Below are positions 17,134 through 26,159 of a DNA stretch of 64,000 nucleotides, in pieces (the stretch's first letter is position 1; the number at the start of each line of letters is the position of its first letter). The DNA lies in the NCBI GenBank assembly GCA_035711845.1, contig DASTBU010000113.1:1-64000 (forward strand), in the 5' to 3' direction. The notes under the pieces are model-generated. The model searched no databases. It had not been told where the DNA came from and saw nothing but the letters and a program-made list of their open reading frames with translations. Origin of the DNA: DASTBU01 sp035711845. Lineage in GTDB: Bacteria > Acidobacteriota > Vicinamibacteria > Vicinamibacterales > 2-12-FULL-66-21. The position numbers and the translations under genes were made by a program.

Positions 17134-18107
17134 GCGGATCCACAGAGGTCATCATCGCGACGCGTGGGAGGACCGGTCGCATAGAGCAGCGCCCCTGGAA
17201 GGTTGCCCACTACACCGAGCGCCAGAAAGAGGACAGACAGCGTGAATGCAGCCGCCGGTTCGATACCAACTGCGCCGAACATCCAAACGAATGCCGCCTG
17301 GCTCGTCCCGATGCCGTTGACCGTGATCGGCAACAGCATGATCAACAGAATGAGGGGCACGAATGCAAAATACATGGTGAGATCCGCGCGAATGGTGAGC
17401 GCCAGGCCGAGCGTCCAGGCTTCCAATACACGTAGCATTTGAACGACGATCGACGCGGCCAGGACAGCCGCGAGGCGGCGTCGATGTGTGCGGTGGCGCT
17501 GGATGGCTGCAATCAGATCGGCAGCGAGGGTACGCAGCCGTGCGCTCGGTACCACGCGCGCCACACGGTGCGCTGCGGCCGCTGCACGGTCACTGAAGAT
17601 CCAGGCAGCGCCGGCGCCGGCGACCGCAGCTGTAAACGCGAATGCCCAGACGATCACATGCTCCGTCGTCAGTTTCCGGCCGAGCACCAATCCCATCGCC
17701 GCGAGCACGAGGAGGCCGATCACGCCGAGCAGGCGATCCAGCAGCACCGACGCGGCGGCTTCTCCCGCAGGCACACCGAGCCGTGTCGTACCGACGGCGC
17801 GAATCGCGTCTCCGCCGATGCTGGCGGGCAGAAACGTGCCGAGAAAAGTGCTCACGAAGAACAAGCGCATCGCAGGGCCGAGCGCGGGTCGCCGCACGGC
17901 GTCGATCACGCCGAGCAACGCAACCCATCGCCACCCCATGAGGGCGCGATCGATCATGACCAGCGCGACTGCCGCTACGAGAGGGGCAGGGCGAGCCTGA
18001 TCGACCGCTCGGAGGATTGAACGCGCGTCGGTTTGACTCAGCACGACGGCGGTCAGTCCGATGGCGACGGCCGCACGCACCACTCGAGACAGGAAGATCA
18101 CGCGCAC
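17130..18107 (-). CDS. UPF0104 (lysylphosphatidylglycerol synthase TM) family protein
   Basis: A 325-residue integral membrane protein with about eight helices. The family signature FFVSTFLGTFLPASIGGDAIR lies around residues 80-100, followed by LLDRLLGVIGLLVLA. Members resemble the membrane domain of MprF and archaeal AglD and are often found with polyprenyl-linked glycan genes, where a lipid-carrier flipping role has been proposed. It shares 4 bp with the following GT-C-like gene, so both are made from one message. A second member of this family lies at 28616-29671. Confidence 0.85.
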   Translation of the reverse strand: MRVIFLSRVVRAAVAIGLTAVVLSQTDARSILRAVDQARPAPLVAAVALVMIDRALMGWRWVALLGVIDAVRRPALGPAMRLFFVSTFLGTFLPASIGGDAIRAVGTTRLGVPAGEAAASVLLDRLLGVIGLLVLAAMGLVLGRKLTTEHVIVWAFAFTAAVAGAGAAWIFSDRAAAAAHRVARVVPSARLRTLAADLIAAIQRHRTHRRRLAAVLAASIVVQMLRVLEAWTLGLALTIRADLTMYFAFVPLILLIMLLPITVNGIGTSQAAFVWMFGAVGIEPAAAFTLSVLFLALGVVGNLPGALLYATGPPTRRDDDLCGSA

Positions 18108-18158
18108 GGTGCCGTATCGCGCCCCGAACCAGCAGGAGCTGAGGTCACTGAGCGACCA

Positions 18159-18166
18159 GTATAATA
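18159..18166 (+). promoter_or_regulatory. -10 box upstream of GT39-like gene
   Basis: TATAAT (18160-18165) lies 10 nt before ATG 18176, so the message would be leaderless or nearly so. No convincing -35 is seen at the right spacing. A start at ATG 18200 would give a normal leader. Confidence 0.4.
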
Positions 18167-18175
18167 CCCAGTTGT

Positions 18176-19732
18176 ATGCAGCGTCGTGTGTCAGTGCGAA
18201 TGAACCCGGCGCTCGTCGGCATCCTGCTGCTCGGTCTCGTCCTACGCCTCCTCTTCATTACAGCGCCGCTCCTCGACGCTCATCGCTGGCGGCAAATCGA
18301 CACGGCCACGATGGCCCGCTATTTCTACCAGGACTCGCTGAATCCGCTGTATCCCCAGGTCAACTGGGGAGGTCCTGAGGGCTATGTCGAAAGCGAGTTT
18401 CCACTGGTGCCCTGGATTGCGGCCCTGTTGTACTACGCCTTCGGTCCTGACGACGTCTGGGGGCGTGTGACGAGCGTCGCGTTTTCTATCGGCTTGATCC
18501 TGTCCCTTTACTATCTCGTCGCGGAGATCAGAGGCCGTCCGGCGGGGCGTGCGGCGGCGCTGCTCGTGGCCGTCTCACCCGGCGCGGTTTACTACGGGCG
18601 GACATTCATGCCCGATACGGCGATGCTGTTCTTTTCCGTCGCAGCGGTGCTCGGCGTCGTCCGATATCTGCAGACGGACAGCCGCCGCGCCCTGATGTGG
18701 GGAAGTGCGGCGCTGGCCCTGGCGATTCTCGTTAAGTTGCCGGCGATCCTGATACTGGCTCCCATTGCGGCAGCAGCCGCGCAAGCCCGTGGACGCACAA
18801 TGCTCGCGGACCGCCGCCTGGGGCTCGCCGTCGGCGTTGCTCTATTGGCGGCCGCGGCCTGGTACATCCACGCGTATTTCATCTTCCGGGAGACCGGCCT
18901 GACATTCGGGATTATCGCGCATCCGGCACGCACCTATCCACCTGTGATCGCGCCCGGTCCATGGCCCGACGTGTTCTCGAAGTGGAGTTCGGTCTCGCTG
19001 CTGACCGACATCGAATTCTATCGTCAACTGTTGCACCGTCTCGTGCGGCTTCATCTCACGCCGATCGGATTGGCCGTGGCGCTGGTGGGCCTGCTGACAT
19101 GGCGGGGGAAATGGAGCATGGTGCCCGGCGGCTGGCTGATCGCAGTCGTGGCATTCATTCTGGTTGCGGGCGAGGGCAACATTGCGCACGACTACTACCA
19201 GCTTCCCCTCGTGGTAATTGGAGCGATGTACTTCGGAGCCGTCGCGGCTCCGCTGTTCGACCGGGACTGGATCCGCGTGCGAATCGGCGCAGGCTGGTGG
19301 GCGCCCGTCGCCGTGGGCGGCATCGTACTGGCAATGGCGCTGCTGATGTTCTTCGAAAGTGGTGTGATCCGGACCCACTTCCGTGCAGGTCGCCTTGACA
19401 CGGACATGTTACGGGCCGGCCAGGCGGTCGATCGGGCTGTGGGCAATCCCAAGGCGCTCCTCGTCGTCGTCGATGATTATGGTGTCACCTCACCGGTGCT
19501 GCTCTACCTCGCGAACCGGCGCGGCTGGAGTTTTGGCCCGAGAGATCTTGCGCCGTCGACGCTCGAGTGGCTTCGTCGGTTCGGGGCCGACTACTTCGTC
19601 ACGACGGACTGGTCGGACCTGCAGAAGGACAACGGCGACCTGTCGAATTATCTGTCGCGGTACCGACCGATTCCGCTCCCGGGCGGACCGGCCGGCACCC
19701 TCCTGTTCGACTTGAGGCAGACCTCGGAATAG
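18176..19732 (+). CDS. GT39/ArnT-like membrane glycosyltransferase
   Basis: A 518-residue GT-C fold protein with about eleven membrane helices. The first extracytoplasmic loop carries the catalytic-type Asp in DAHRWRQIDTA (Asp34 from ATG 18176), then FPLVPWIAALLYY and an AVYYGRTFMPDTAMLF second-loop motif, the pattern of GT39/PMT and ArnT enzymes that use polyprenyl-phosphate sugars on the periplasmic side. The last 100 residues form a soluble tail (VVVDDYGVTSPVLLYLANR). It is divergent from the UPF0104 gene and ends directly against the convergent lipoprotein gene with no spacer. ATG 18200 is an alternative start that loses only a short basic N-terminus. Acceptor unknown. Confidence 0.78.
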   Translation: MQRRVSVRMNPALVGILLLGLVLRLLFITAPLLDAHRWRQIDTATMARYFYQDSLNPLYPQVNWGGPEGYVESEFPLVPWIAALLYYAFGPDDVWGRVTSVAFSIGLILSLYYLVAEIRGRPAGRAAALLVAVSPGAVYYGRTFMPDTAMLFFSVAAVLGVVRYLQTDSRRALMWGSAALALAILVKLPAILILAPIAAAAAQARGRTMLADRRLGLAVGVALLAAAAWYIHAYFIFRETGLTFGIIAHPARTYPPVIAPGPWPDVFSKWSSVSLLTDIEFYRQLLHRLVRLHLTPIGLAVALVGLLTWRGKWSMVPGGWLIAVVAFILVAGEGNIAHDYYQLPLVVIGAMYFGAVAAPLFDRDWIRVRIGAGWWAPVAVGGIVLAMALLMFFESGVIRTHFRAGRLDTDMLRAGQAVDRAVGNPKALLVVVDDYGVTSPVLLYLANRRGWSFGPRDLAPSTLEWLRRFGADYFVTTDWSDLQKDNGDLSNYLSRYRPIPLPGGPAGTLLFDLRQTSE

Positions 19733-20896
19733 TCAGTTGCAGGTCGGTCGTGGCTGGTAGGTACGGGCATGTGGCGTGGGGCCATAGATGCCCCACACGA
19801 GATCGAGCACGCGATCGGTCGCATCGTACGCGCGGCCAATATCTACGCCGATCCATTGCTTTCCGTCGTGCCACGCCAGGAAATCGACGCTTTTTTCTGG
19901 GCCGCCGCGCTTCATGTTCCAGGCGAGATTCATGCCGCCGCAGATGCCGGTCTCGATAATCCGATCGCGCAGGAACTCCATATTCGCCTTGCGCCGCGAG
20001 ACGCTCACGCCGGCGACCAGGTACTCGGGATACTTGCTTTCGACACAGGCCACGACAGCCGGTCCGTTGCTGGGATAGGGCTTGCAGCGATTCGTTCCAG
20101 GGTTTGGATTCCCGCCGCCCGGATTGTCCCCACCGCCCCCACTCTTCGAGGAGAGAAAGGCCTGCGTCGGCATCCATTCGCCCGTGATTTCGGCATCGGC
20201 GGCACGGGCCCGCCAGAAATGCCGGTCGTCGAGCGAGAGGTCCCGGTCAGCCGTCCACGCTGTCTCGCCCGGACCTTCCGCAACGGTGCCTTGGCTGACC
20301 ACCTGCCCAAACGCCTGATCCATGGCAATCTGAAAGGAATACTTGAGGGGGCCCACTGCCTGATTCCGGTCTGCGTTGCGGACCCTCAGGGTCGGGCGGC
20401 GTGCCGCTACGCGTGCGTTGTTGATGGGCGCGAGCGCAACAGGTTTTCCAAGCGACGCGCGCGGCAGGACCTCGAATTGAGCAGTCGCAAAGGGGCCGGT
20501 GTTCGCGCCGTCTTCGGCCCGGACCCGCCAGTAATAGGTGCGCGCGAGCTCGAGCCGGTCCAGTTGGACGCTCGTCCGGCCCTGCCCGGGTTGAATGCCA
20601 CTGCGGGCGAAGACTTTCGTGCCGAAGTTGCTGTCGACCGCGACCTCGAACTTGTAAGACAAAGGTCGCACGCCTGTTGAGCTCGCGTTTTCGATAACGA
20701 GCCGTACGGGTTGCTGGGATTCACGGACCCTGGACCCCTGAGCGGGCTCCAGCAGCCTCGCCGAGGTGATTTCCACACCGGCGATGGGCCCGGCGACCGA
20801 TGGGCTGAGCGGACTGGAACTCTTCTCGGCCTCGCATGCGCTCGCCAAAAGCAGGCCGAAGACGAGAGCGACGAAGTGGAAAGTGTTGGTATTCAT
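19733..20896 (-). CDS. lipoprotein, two Fn3-like domains plus novel C-terminal domain
   Basis: A 387-residue predicted lipoprotein (start at the second in-frame ATG; signal FVALVFGLLLASAC). Two Fn3-like repeats follow (about 45-140, 150-245). Each has the pattern LSYKFEVAVDSNFG / LKYSFQIAMDQAFG and a YYWRVRA / HFWRARA strand. A Gly/Asn/Pro linker (about 252-270) leads to a C-terminal domain of about 110 residues with FLRDRIIE, KRGGPE, DFLA and GVDI motifs and six or so cysteines. The same C-terminal domain is present in the lipoprotein gene at 22966-23775. Both flank a GMC oxidoreductase on the same strand. I do not recognise the domain. Role unknown; a surface-binding or substrate-presenting function is a guess. 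Confidence 0.7.
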   Translation of the reverse strand: MNTNTFHFVALVFGLLLASACEAEKSSSPLSPSVAGPIAGVEITSARLLEPAQGSRVRESQQPVRLVIENASSTGVRPLSYKFEVAVDSNFGTKVFARSGIQPGQGRTSVQLDRLELARTYYWRVRAEDGANTGPFATAQFEVLPRASLGKPVALAPINNARVAARRPTLRVRNADRNQAVGPLKYSFQIAMDQAFGQVVSQGTVAEGPGETAWTADRDLSLDDRHFWRARAADAEITGEWMPTQAFLSSKSGGGGDNPGGGNPNPGTNRCKPYPSNGPAVVACVESKYPEYLVAGVSVSRRKANMEFLRDRIIETGICGGMNLAWNMKRGGPEKSVDFLAWHDGKQWIGVDIGRAYDATDRVLDLVWGIYGPTPHARTYQPRPTCN

Positions 20897-20956
20897 GGGA
20901 ACCCCAGGTGTAAGACACATGTCCCACTATAGATTTTCGGTCGATGGCCGGGCCGG

Positions 20957-22618
20957 CTATAGAGACCGTGCGGGGAGAGCCTCAGCGTAAGCCAGGCCCG
21001 AATTGGTGTCAAAGGGCACCCTCCGCGCTGCCGGGGCAGTAGAGGTCAGATGGTCTCCAAGGCGGAGCGTCAACGCCGCCAGCGTCAGAGTCGGGTTGGC
21101 GCTCGAGCCCCCTGGAAATGTGGACGTAGACGCGACGTAGAGGTTCTCGAGCTCGTGGTAGCGCAGGTTCGCGTCTACGCAGCCATGCTCGGTCGTTCCC
21201 ATTCGGGTGGCCCCAAGCCAGTGGTAGCTGCCGGAGAACGTACTGAGGTGCTTCACTTCCGCGCGCGGCAGGCGCTGTCGCACAGTGGCCACGGTCCGCT
21301 CGATGCAGTCGCCGAAATAGGATGGATACCGGTGAACAATCCGCGGAATTGCCTGACCCGATTCGGTTATCCGCTCCACCGTGACGGTATGCGCGGCCAG
21401 TGGCTGCGTCTCGACGGCGAACCAGATGACGAGGGTCGATCCCCACTCACGAGCGAAGTGCTGTCGCACCGACCCTCCCTCGTCGGCACGCCGTTCGATG
21501 GCGATCCGCAGCAGATCCCGCACGACGACGTCGCGCGTCATCTCGCCCCGGTTCAAGGACAGCGCGCTCGGCTTGATTTCACCCAGCATTGACACCGGCA
21601 GATCCGGGGCGATCCGATCGAAGAAGGAGACCAGCATGCCGGTCTGCGCACTGTCGGCGTAGCCCGGACGGGTGTCGAGCCCGCTCCCATAGATCGCGAG
21701 CTCGAAAACGGGATGGTCCATGTAGTAGCGACCGAGGCTCGGCAGCTTGGGGACATCGGGCGAGCGCTGCAGGAGCAGGCATGTGTCGATGCCATTGCAC
21801 GCCATGACGAATTGCCGTGCGTGAATGCGGTGTCGGCCACCCTGGGCATCTACGCAGGTCACTCCGGTCACACGACCCGCAGCGCAATGCAGCTCCACGG
21901 CCAGCCAGCCCGTCTGCAGCTCGATGCGATCCTGAATCGCCGGATACACGGTATTGAGAGCGGTGCCCTTCGAGTCGATTGGACACAGGTGACATTCGTT
22001 GGTTGCACAACATTGTGGGCGGCCGCCGATCTCGCGGGAGGGCCGTACCGTTGGCACCTGGGTGACGCTGCCTTTCCCGAAGATTGCTTCGCAGGCGCGG
22101 TCCGAGGGACTCAACCGGTGCGGTGGCAGGGGATAGTCGAAGTGGCCGTGAAACGGCGGACGCTCAGAGTTTCCGCTGACGCCCAGCCGGTTCTCCGCTT
22201 CCAGATAATAGGGCTCCAAGTCCGCGTAGGACATCGGCCAGTGTCGGTCGGCGCCGCCAAAAGCGTCGCGGGCGAAATGCGACGGATGCATGCGCGGAAC
22301 GTTGCCGAAAAAGATGTTCGTGCAGCCACCGAGGTTGTAGACGGGCCAGAAGACGTACTGGTCATCCCAGCGAGTACGCGGTCCGGAGGGCGGTGGCTCA
22401 TGCCGGAATTTCTGCGGGCTGCGATTGAAGGGGAGGGGGTCATCGTGCGAACCCTGCTTCCTGCGCTCTGCGAATGGCATCGCCGTGCCGCGCTCGATCA
22501 GGAGAACCCGTCGCCCCCGCGCCAGCGCCCGCTCGCCGAGCAGCATACCGGCTATGCCGCCTCCGAGGATGCAGAGGTCTGCCTGCCGCTCACTCCGCAA
22601 GGAGGCCATCGCAAACAC
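20957..22618 (-). CDS. GMC-family FAD-dependent oxidoreductase
   Basis: A 553-residue flavoprotein. The FAD dinucleotide-binding motif LCILGGGIAGMLLGERA (about 15-31) and the acidic IERG follow the N-terminus. The central part has FWPVYNLGGCTN, and a Cys-rich ATNECHLCPIDSKGT typical of bacterial GMC dehydrogenases. The C-terminal GMC signature has the active-site His in SGSYHWLGATRMG, then TSTFPGGSSANPTLT. Such enzymes oxidise sugars or alcohols. The gene overlaps the small Tat-signal protein gene by 29 bp, mirroring the small-subunit/large-subunit arrangement of gluconate-type dehydrogenases. There is no obvious signal peptide, so it could be exported as a complex with the Tat-signal partner. 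Substrate unknown. Confidence 0.88.
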   Translation of the reverse strand: MFAMASLRSERQADLCILGGGIAGMLLGERALARGRRVLLIERGTAMPFAERRKQGSHDDPLPFNRSPQKFRHEPPPSGPRTRWDDQYVFWPVYNLGGCTNIFFGNVPRMHPSHFARDAFGGADRHWPMSYADLEPYYLEAENRLGVSGNSERPPFHGHFDYPLPPHRLSPSDRACEAIFGKGSVTQVPTVRPSREIGGRPQCCATNECHLCPIDSKGTALNTVYPAIQDRIELQTGWLAVELHCAAGRVTGVTCVDAQGGRHRIHARQFVMACNGIDTCLLLQRSPDVPKLPSLGRYYMDHPVFELAIYGSGLDTRPGYADSAQTGMLVSFFDRIAPDLPVSMLGEIKPSALSLNRGEMTRDVVVRDLLRIAIERRADEGGSVRQHFAREWGSTLVIWFAVETQPLAAHTVTVERITESGQAIPRIVHRYPSYFGDCIERTVATVRQRLPRAEVKHLSTFSGSYHWLGATRMGTTEHGCVDANLRYHELENLYVASTSTFPGGSSANPTLTLAALTLRLGDHLTSTAPAARRVPFDTNSGLAYAEALPARSL

Positions 22619-22913
22619 TGCGCCGATCGGGGAGCGCTGGATACCCGACGAAGGCGAACGTCCGGCTTCGATCGGCGATCAAGTGGAAGGTGAGATCTAC
22701 CGCACGCGCCGTGCGCTCGCCACCCGGCCGCTCCAGCCCGTCGCGCAGTTCGCGCAGCGCGTCCGGCGCCAAGCGCTCGAGCCAGACCAGTTCCGAGGCC
22801 GACAGATCCAGGATTCGCACGATCGCCTGCCGATCGGGTTCGAGGCGCTGACACCCCCATAACGGTGCCAACACGGCACCCCCGAGGAGTGTGGCGAACC
22901 GACGGCGATGCAT
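22590..22913 (-). CDS. small Tat-signal protein, putative oxidoreductase partner
   Basis: A 107-residue protein with a twin-arginine-like signal (MHRRRFATLLGGAVLAPLWGC) that also ends in a Cys suitable for lipidation. The mature part is acidic and helical (LDLSASELVWLERLAPDALRELRDGL, then AVDLTFHLIADR). It overlaps the start of the GMC oxidoreductase. Small Tat-exported subunits precede GMC subunits in gluconate/sorbitol dehydrogenases and are needed for export. I infer the same job here from position and signal, not from similarity. ATG 22913 is chosen because longer starts place extra residues before the twin-arginine motif. Confidence 0.6.
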   Translation of the reverse strand: MHRRRFATLLGGAVLAPLWGCQRLEPDRQAIVRILDLSASELVWLERLAPDALRELRDGLERPGGERTARAVDLTFHLIADRSRTFAFVGYPALPDRRSVCDGLLAE

Positions 22914-22965
22914 AGGAAACCCCGGACGACGCGACGAGGCTGCGCAGCCGCGTCGCGTCGGAGCC

Positions 22966-23775
22966 TCAGTTAAGACAGGGTTCGGGATTCGGCAGGGGAT
23001 CGAAGAATGCACGCGGCGCGTGCATGTGCCAGCCGAGTCTCAGGGTTTTTGACGTGTCGTCGTAGCCGCCAGCAATGTCGACACCCCACGTCTTGCCTCC
23101 GGTTTTGTACGCCAGAAAGTCGTAGCTGTGTTCCGGACCACCTCGCTTGAGGTTGCGGCCCATCCGATGGCCGACACACAGGCCGACTTCGATGATGCGG
23201 TCCCGCAGGAAAGCCATGTCCTCTTTGCGCTTGCTGAGGCTCACGCCCCGTTTGGTTCGGTCCGGATAGCTTCGCTCGACGAACTTGACGATTTGGAAAG
23301 GGTCCCTCGGGTACGGTCCGGGCGGCAGCAGCGACGGTGGCGCGACCATCTTGAAGGTCACCAACTCGGACCAGGGACCGTGTCGGCTCCCCATCTCCGC
23401 GCGCGTTCGCCACCGGAAGGTGCCCTGCGCGAGCGCCCGTGGAGGTTCCCAGCTGGTCCTGCCACCGCCGGCGGCGTTCAGTCCGCTCTGCACGGGTTCA
23501 CCGTTTTCCTTCTGGACCTCGAACCGATACACCAGAGCGGGTGTTTCGCCGAACAGGGCCTGTGAATTCGTCACCGTAAACGGAGGACTGGCATCATTGA
23601 CCTCTGCGCCGCTTGCGGGCGAAATCGGTCCAGGCGCCGTGACCTTGAGGGTGCTGCCGTCGGCCGCGGCGGCGGCAGGGTCCGGGGACAGCGGTGTGGG
23701 ACTGTCGTTCGCGCACGCCACGGCAACCGTCAGGGCTGCCGCTGCGCCCATCGTACACAGCATTCGTATAGACAT
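22966..23775 (-). CDS. lipoprotein, one Fn3-like domain plus novel C-terminal domain
   Basis: A 269-residue predicted lipoprotein (signal MLCTMGAAAALTVAVAC; start chosen at ATG 23775, with ATG 23763 also possible). One Fn3-like region (about 45-145; LVYRFEVQKENGEPV, FRWRTRAEMG) precedes a C-terminal domain of about 110 residues. That domain shares KRK-x2-M-x-FLRDRIIE, an NLKRGGPE block, DFLA and WGVDI with the protein at 19733-20896. The two lipoproteins bracket the Tat-signal protein and GMC oxidoreductase on the minus strand, suggesting one functional unit. It differs from its partner by having a single Fn3 repeat. Unknown function. Confidence 0.68.
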   Translation of the reverse strand: MSIRMLCTMGAAAALTVAVACANDSPTPLSPDPAAAAADGSTLKVTAPGPISPASGAEVNDASPPFTVTNSQALFGETPALVYRFEVQKENGEPVQSGLNAAGGGRTSWEPPRALAQGTFRWRTRAEMGSRHGPWSELVTFKMVAPPSLLPPGPYPRDPFQIVKFVERSYPDRTKRGVSLSKRKEDMAFLRDRIIEVGLCVGHRMGRNLKRGGPEHSYDFLAYKTGGKTWGVDIAGGYDDTSKTLRLGWHMHAPRAFFDPLPNPEPCLN

Positions 23776-24056
23776 CGAACGTTTCTCCGAAATAGCCAAA
23801 CCGGATCGAGCATCTGCGCCGGGGAGGCGTACGCATTTAACCATCGTGCTCGCCGCTGGGCAGGCGAAACGCGACGTGCGGGGATAGCGGGAAGCTTACG
23901 GGCACCGTGAACGCTTGTCAAGCGCCCTGCGCGCGAATCCCTCTGGAGGGAGGGTATTCGCCGGGCACCCGGTTCGGCGCGTGCTATCATGCTCGCGCTT
24001 TTCCGCAGCGCTAACCCCAATTACTGAATCCTGAATTCGAGGAGAGAACATACGTG

Positions 24057-24803
24057 ATGAGGAATGTTGTACTGGCGGCGGCACTGGTCGTTGTCGCCGC
24101 GGCACCGGCACAGGCTCAGATGATGAGCTGGCAAGATCGCGGATTCGTGAATTTCAGTGCAGTTCTGCAATCCGGCCCGGGGGACAGCAGCCTGAACGGG
24201 ACGTTCGAGCTTTACCTCCAGACGGGCACATACCAGGGACCCTGGGACCTCAGCGGCGGCGCGGCGCTGGACGTCTCCGGCGGTCTCCGCGTGTGGCGCA
24301 ACCTGGCGGTCGGCCTCGGGTATTCCAGATTTTCCGACTCCGCTCCGGTGACCCTCACCGCGCAGATCCCCGATCCCCTCGTTTTCGACCAGCCTCACGA
24401 GCGGGTGATCAGCACCGGTAATCTCGACCACTCACAGAATGCGGTCCACATCTCGGCCACCTGGTTCTGGCCTGTGACCGACAAGATCGATGTGGCGATA
24501 TCTGCCGGCCCGTCAATCTTCAACGTGAAGGCCGACACGGTGACCGGTATCGAGGTCGAGCCGAACACGACGATCCCGACCGGAGTGGTGGTCTCTTCGG
24601 CAAGTGAATCGGGCGTCGGCGGGCACATCGGCGTGGATGTGACGTACCTCATCAAGTCCAAAATTTCTCTCCTGCCCGGCAGCCCCTCACTCGGGGCGGG
24701 TTTACTCCTCCGATATGCGGGCGCGTCAGTCGATCTGCCCGCCGTCGATTCTTTCGACGTTGGGGGCTTTCAAGCGGGTCTCGGCGTTCGGGTGCGCTTC
24801 TGA
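24057..24803 (+). CDS. outer-membrane beta-barrel protein
   Basis: A 248-residue exported protein with a clear signal peptide (MRNVVLAAALVVVAAAPAQA, cleavage after AQA). The mature part shows alternating hydrophobic strands (GGLRVWRNLAVGLGYSRF, AVHISATWFWPV, KIDVAISAGPSIFNV, HIGVDVTYLI, GLLLRYAGASV) and ends with a C-terminal aromatic (RVRF), the barrel-assembly signature. GAGGAG (24039-24044) precedes both GTG 24054 and ATG 24057. The GTG has the better 9-nt spacing, so the start is uncertain by one codon. It is divergent from the lipoprotein/GMC group. A possible extended -10 (TGCTATCAT) is at 23982-23990. Specific role unknown. Confidence 0.75.
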   Translation: MRNVVLAAALVVVAAAPAQAQMMSWQDRGFVNFSAVLQSGPGDSSLNGTFELYLQTGTYQGPWDLSGGAALDVSGGLRVWRNLAVGLGYSRFSDSAPVTLTAQIPDPLVFDQPHERVISTGNLDHSQNAVHISATWFWPVTDKIDVAISAGPSIFNVKADTVTGIEVEPNTTIPTGVVVSSASESGVGGHIGVDVTYLIKSKISLLPGSPSLGAGLLLRYAGASVDLPAVDSFDVGGFQAGLGVRVRF

Positions 24804-24842
24804 GTTGTAACGAGGGCGATCCGCACGTGGCCCCTTCCTGAC

Positions 24843-26159
24843 GTGAACGATCCACTTCGATTCGTGCGCGGTCGGCCGCTCATCTATCTGGCGCTGTTCG
24901 TCGCCGCGTTTGTCACGTATTCGTCGAGAGCGCATCAGTCCGGACGGCTCGCCGCGCCACCCGAGCCCGGCGACTCGCACGACTACGAGGCGATTGCCTA
25001 CAATCTCTGGAAGCTGCGCGGATACGGTTACTACTGGAGTGACGCGGGATACCGGGCCCCGTATGAAGGGGCCGGCCCGTACGGCAGCCTGCTCGCGCGG
25101 CAGTCCGAATATTATCCAACGGCGTACCGGCCCCCAGCACTCCCCGTGATGTTGTCGGTCATCTATGCCGTGGCCGGCAGAAACTTCGCAGTCTGGCGCA
25201 TCGTTAATTGTGCGATTGTTGCGGGGGCCGTCACGCTTGCGGCGGCGATCTCCGCGCATTTTGCGGGTCTGCTGGCTGCCCCGCTTTGTGCGGTTCTGTT
25301 GCTGCAGAGCGCGCAGCTGACACGCTATTCCCAGATGTTCATGACCGAAGGAATCGCCGCATTCCTGGTGACGCTCCTGGCATTCACGTGGGTTGCCAAC
25401 AGCAGAACTCAATGGACGATTGCCACGGCTGCCAGGCACGGTCTGGTGCTTGGCGCTCTGCTGGCGGCGCGCAGTATCTTCGTGGTCTGGACGCCCCTGG
25501 CGGTGCTGGTTCCGCCGGTTCGGGACGCTTCGGGTGCGACACGGCCCTGGCTCGGCAAGGCGGTCTGCGCTCTCTGCTGCCTGCTGGTCATTGGTCCCTG
25601 GTGGATGCGCAACATCATCGTGACCCGGTCGTTCATGCCCACCGGAACCCAGGCCCCGCTCAACCTGCTCTCCGGGTTTGGGCCGCGGGCCTTGGCCTAT
25701 CACGGCCTGTGGAGGTCCGACCGCGAAACGGGCACGGAGGAGTTGCGAGCCCTCAAGATAGATCCCTTTTCACTCGAGTACGAAGTGCGACTGGGGAAGA
25801 TCCGGTCAGCGATCGCATGGAGATGGATGCGGGAGCACCCGTCGGACGTACCGCGGCTCATGGTCCTGCATGTCTGGCAGGAGGTCAGGCCACGGGGTCG
25901 CTTCTCCTGGGACTGGCTGCTTCCCGCGGGTGTTCTTGCGCTGCTGTATTTCAGGAAGGCGCCCGGCGCGGCTGCGATTGGGCTCATGCTGCTCGCACAG
26001 ATCATGAGCGTGGCTTTGACCTGGGGAGCCGGCGGTCGCTTCATGGTCCCAGTGCAGCCGCTCCTCATGGCGCTCGTGTGCGCGATGGTCGTCGCCGTCG
26101 TGGCGCGTGGAACCAGCCTTGGAAAGGCGCGGCCCGGCCGCGCGCCGCAGCCGGCATGA
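24843..26159 (+). CDS. GT-C-like (PMT-type) membrane protein
   Basis: A 438-residue protein with about ten membrane helices. The first loop carries the acidic EPGDSHDYEAIAYNL, matching the catalytic Asp loop of PMT/GT39-like GT-C enzymes, followed by YRAPYEGAGPYG and YYPTAYRPPALP, a proline-rich acceptor-loop motif, and YSQMFMTEGIAAFL. Start is GTG 24843. The stop overlaps the next gene's ATG by 4 bp (ATGA). The partner encodes a methyltransferase-GT2 fusion that would make the lipid-linked sugar donor used by a GT-C enzyme. Acceptor and sugar are unknown. Confidence 0.72.
   Translation: MNDPLRFVRGRPLIYLALFVAAFVTYSSRAHQSGRLAAPPEPGDSHDYEAIAYNLWKLRGYGYYWSDAGYRAPYEGAGPYGSLLARQSEYYPTAYRPPALPVMLSVIYAVAGRNFAVWRIVNCAIVAGAVTLAAAISAHFAGLLAAPLCAVLLLQSAQLTRYSQMFMTEGIAAFLVTLLAFTWVANSRTQWTIATAARHGLVLGALLAARSIFVVWTPLAVLVPPVRDASGATRPWLGKAVCALCCLLVIGPWWMRNIIVTRSFMPTGTQAPLNLLSGFGPRALAYHGLWRSDRETGTEELRALKIDPFSLEYEVRLGKIRSAIAWRWMREHPSDVPRLMVLHVWQEVRPRGRFSWDWLLPAGVLALLYFRKAPGAAAIGLMLLAQIMSVALTWGAGGRFMVPVQPLLMALVCAMVVAVVARGTSLGKARPGRAPQPA

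Noticed and set aside
25208..26155. Upstream extension of the methyltransferase-GT2 frame
   Set aside because: Translates into unlikely Arg/Gly/Cys-rich sequence over the GT-C-like gene. ATG 26156 overlaps the preceding stop.
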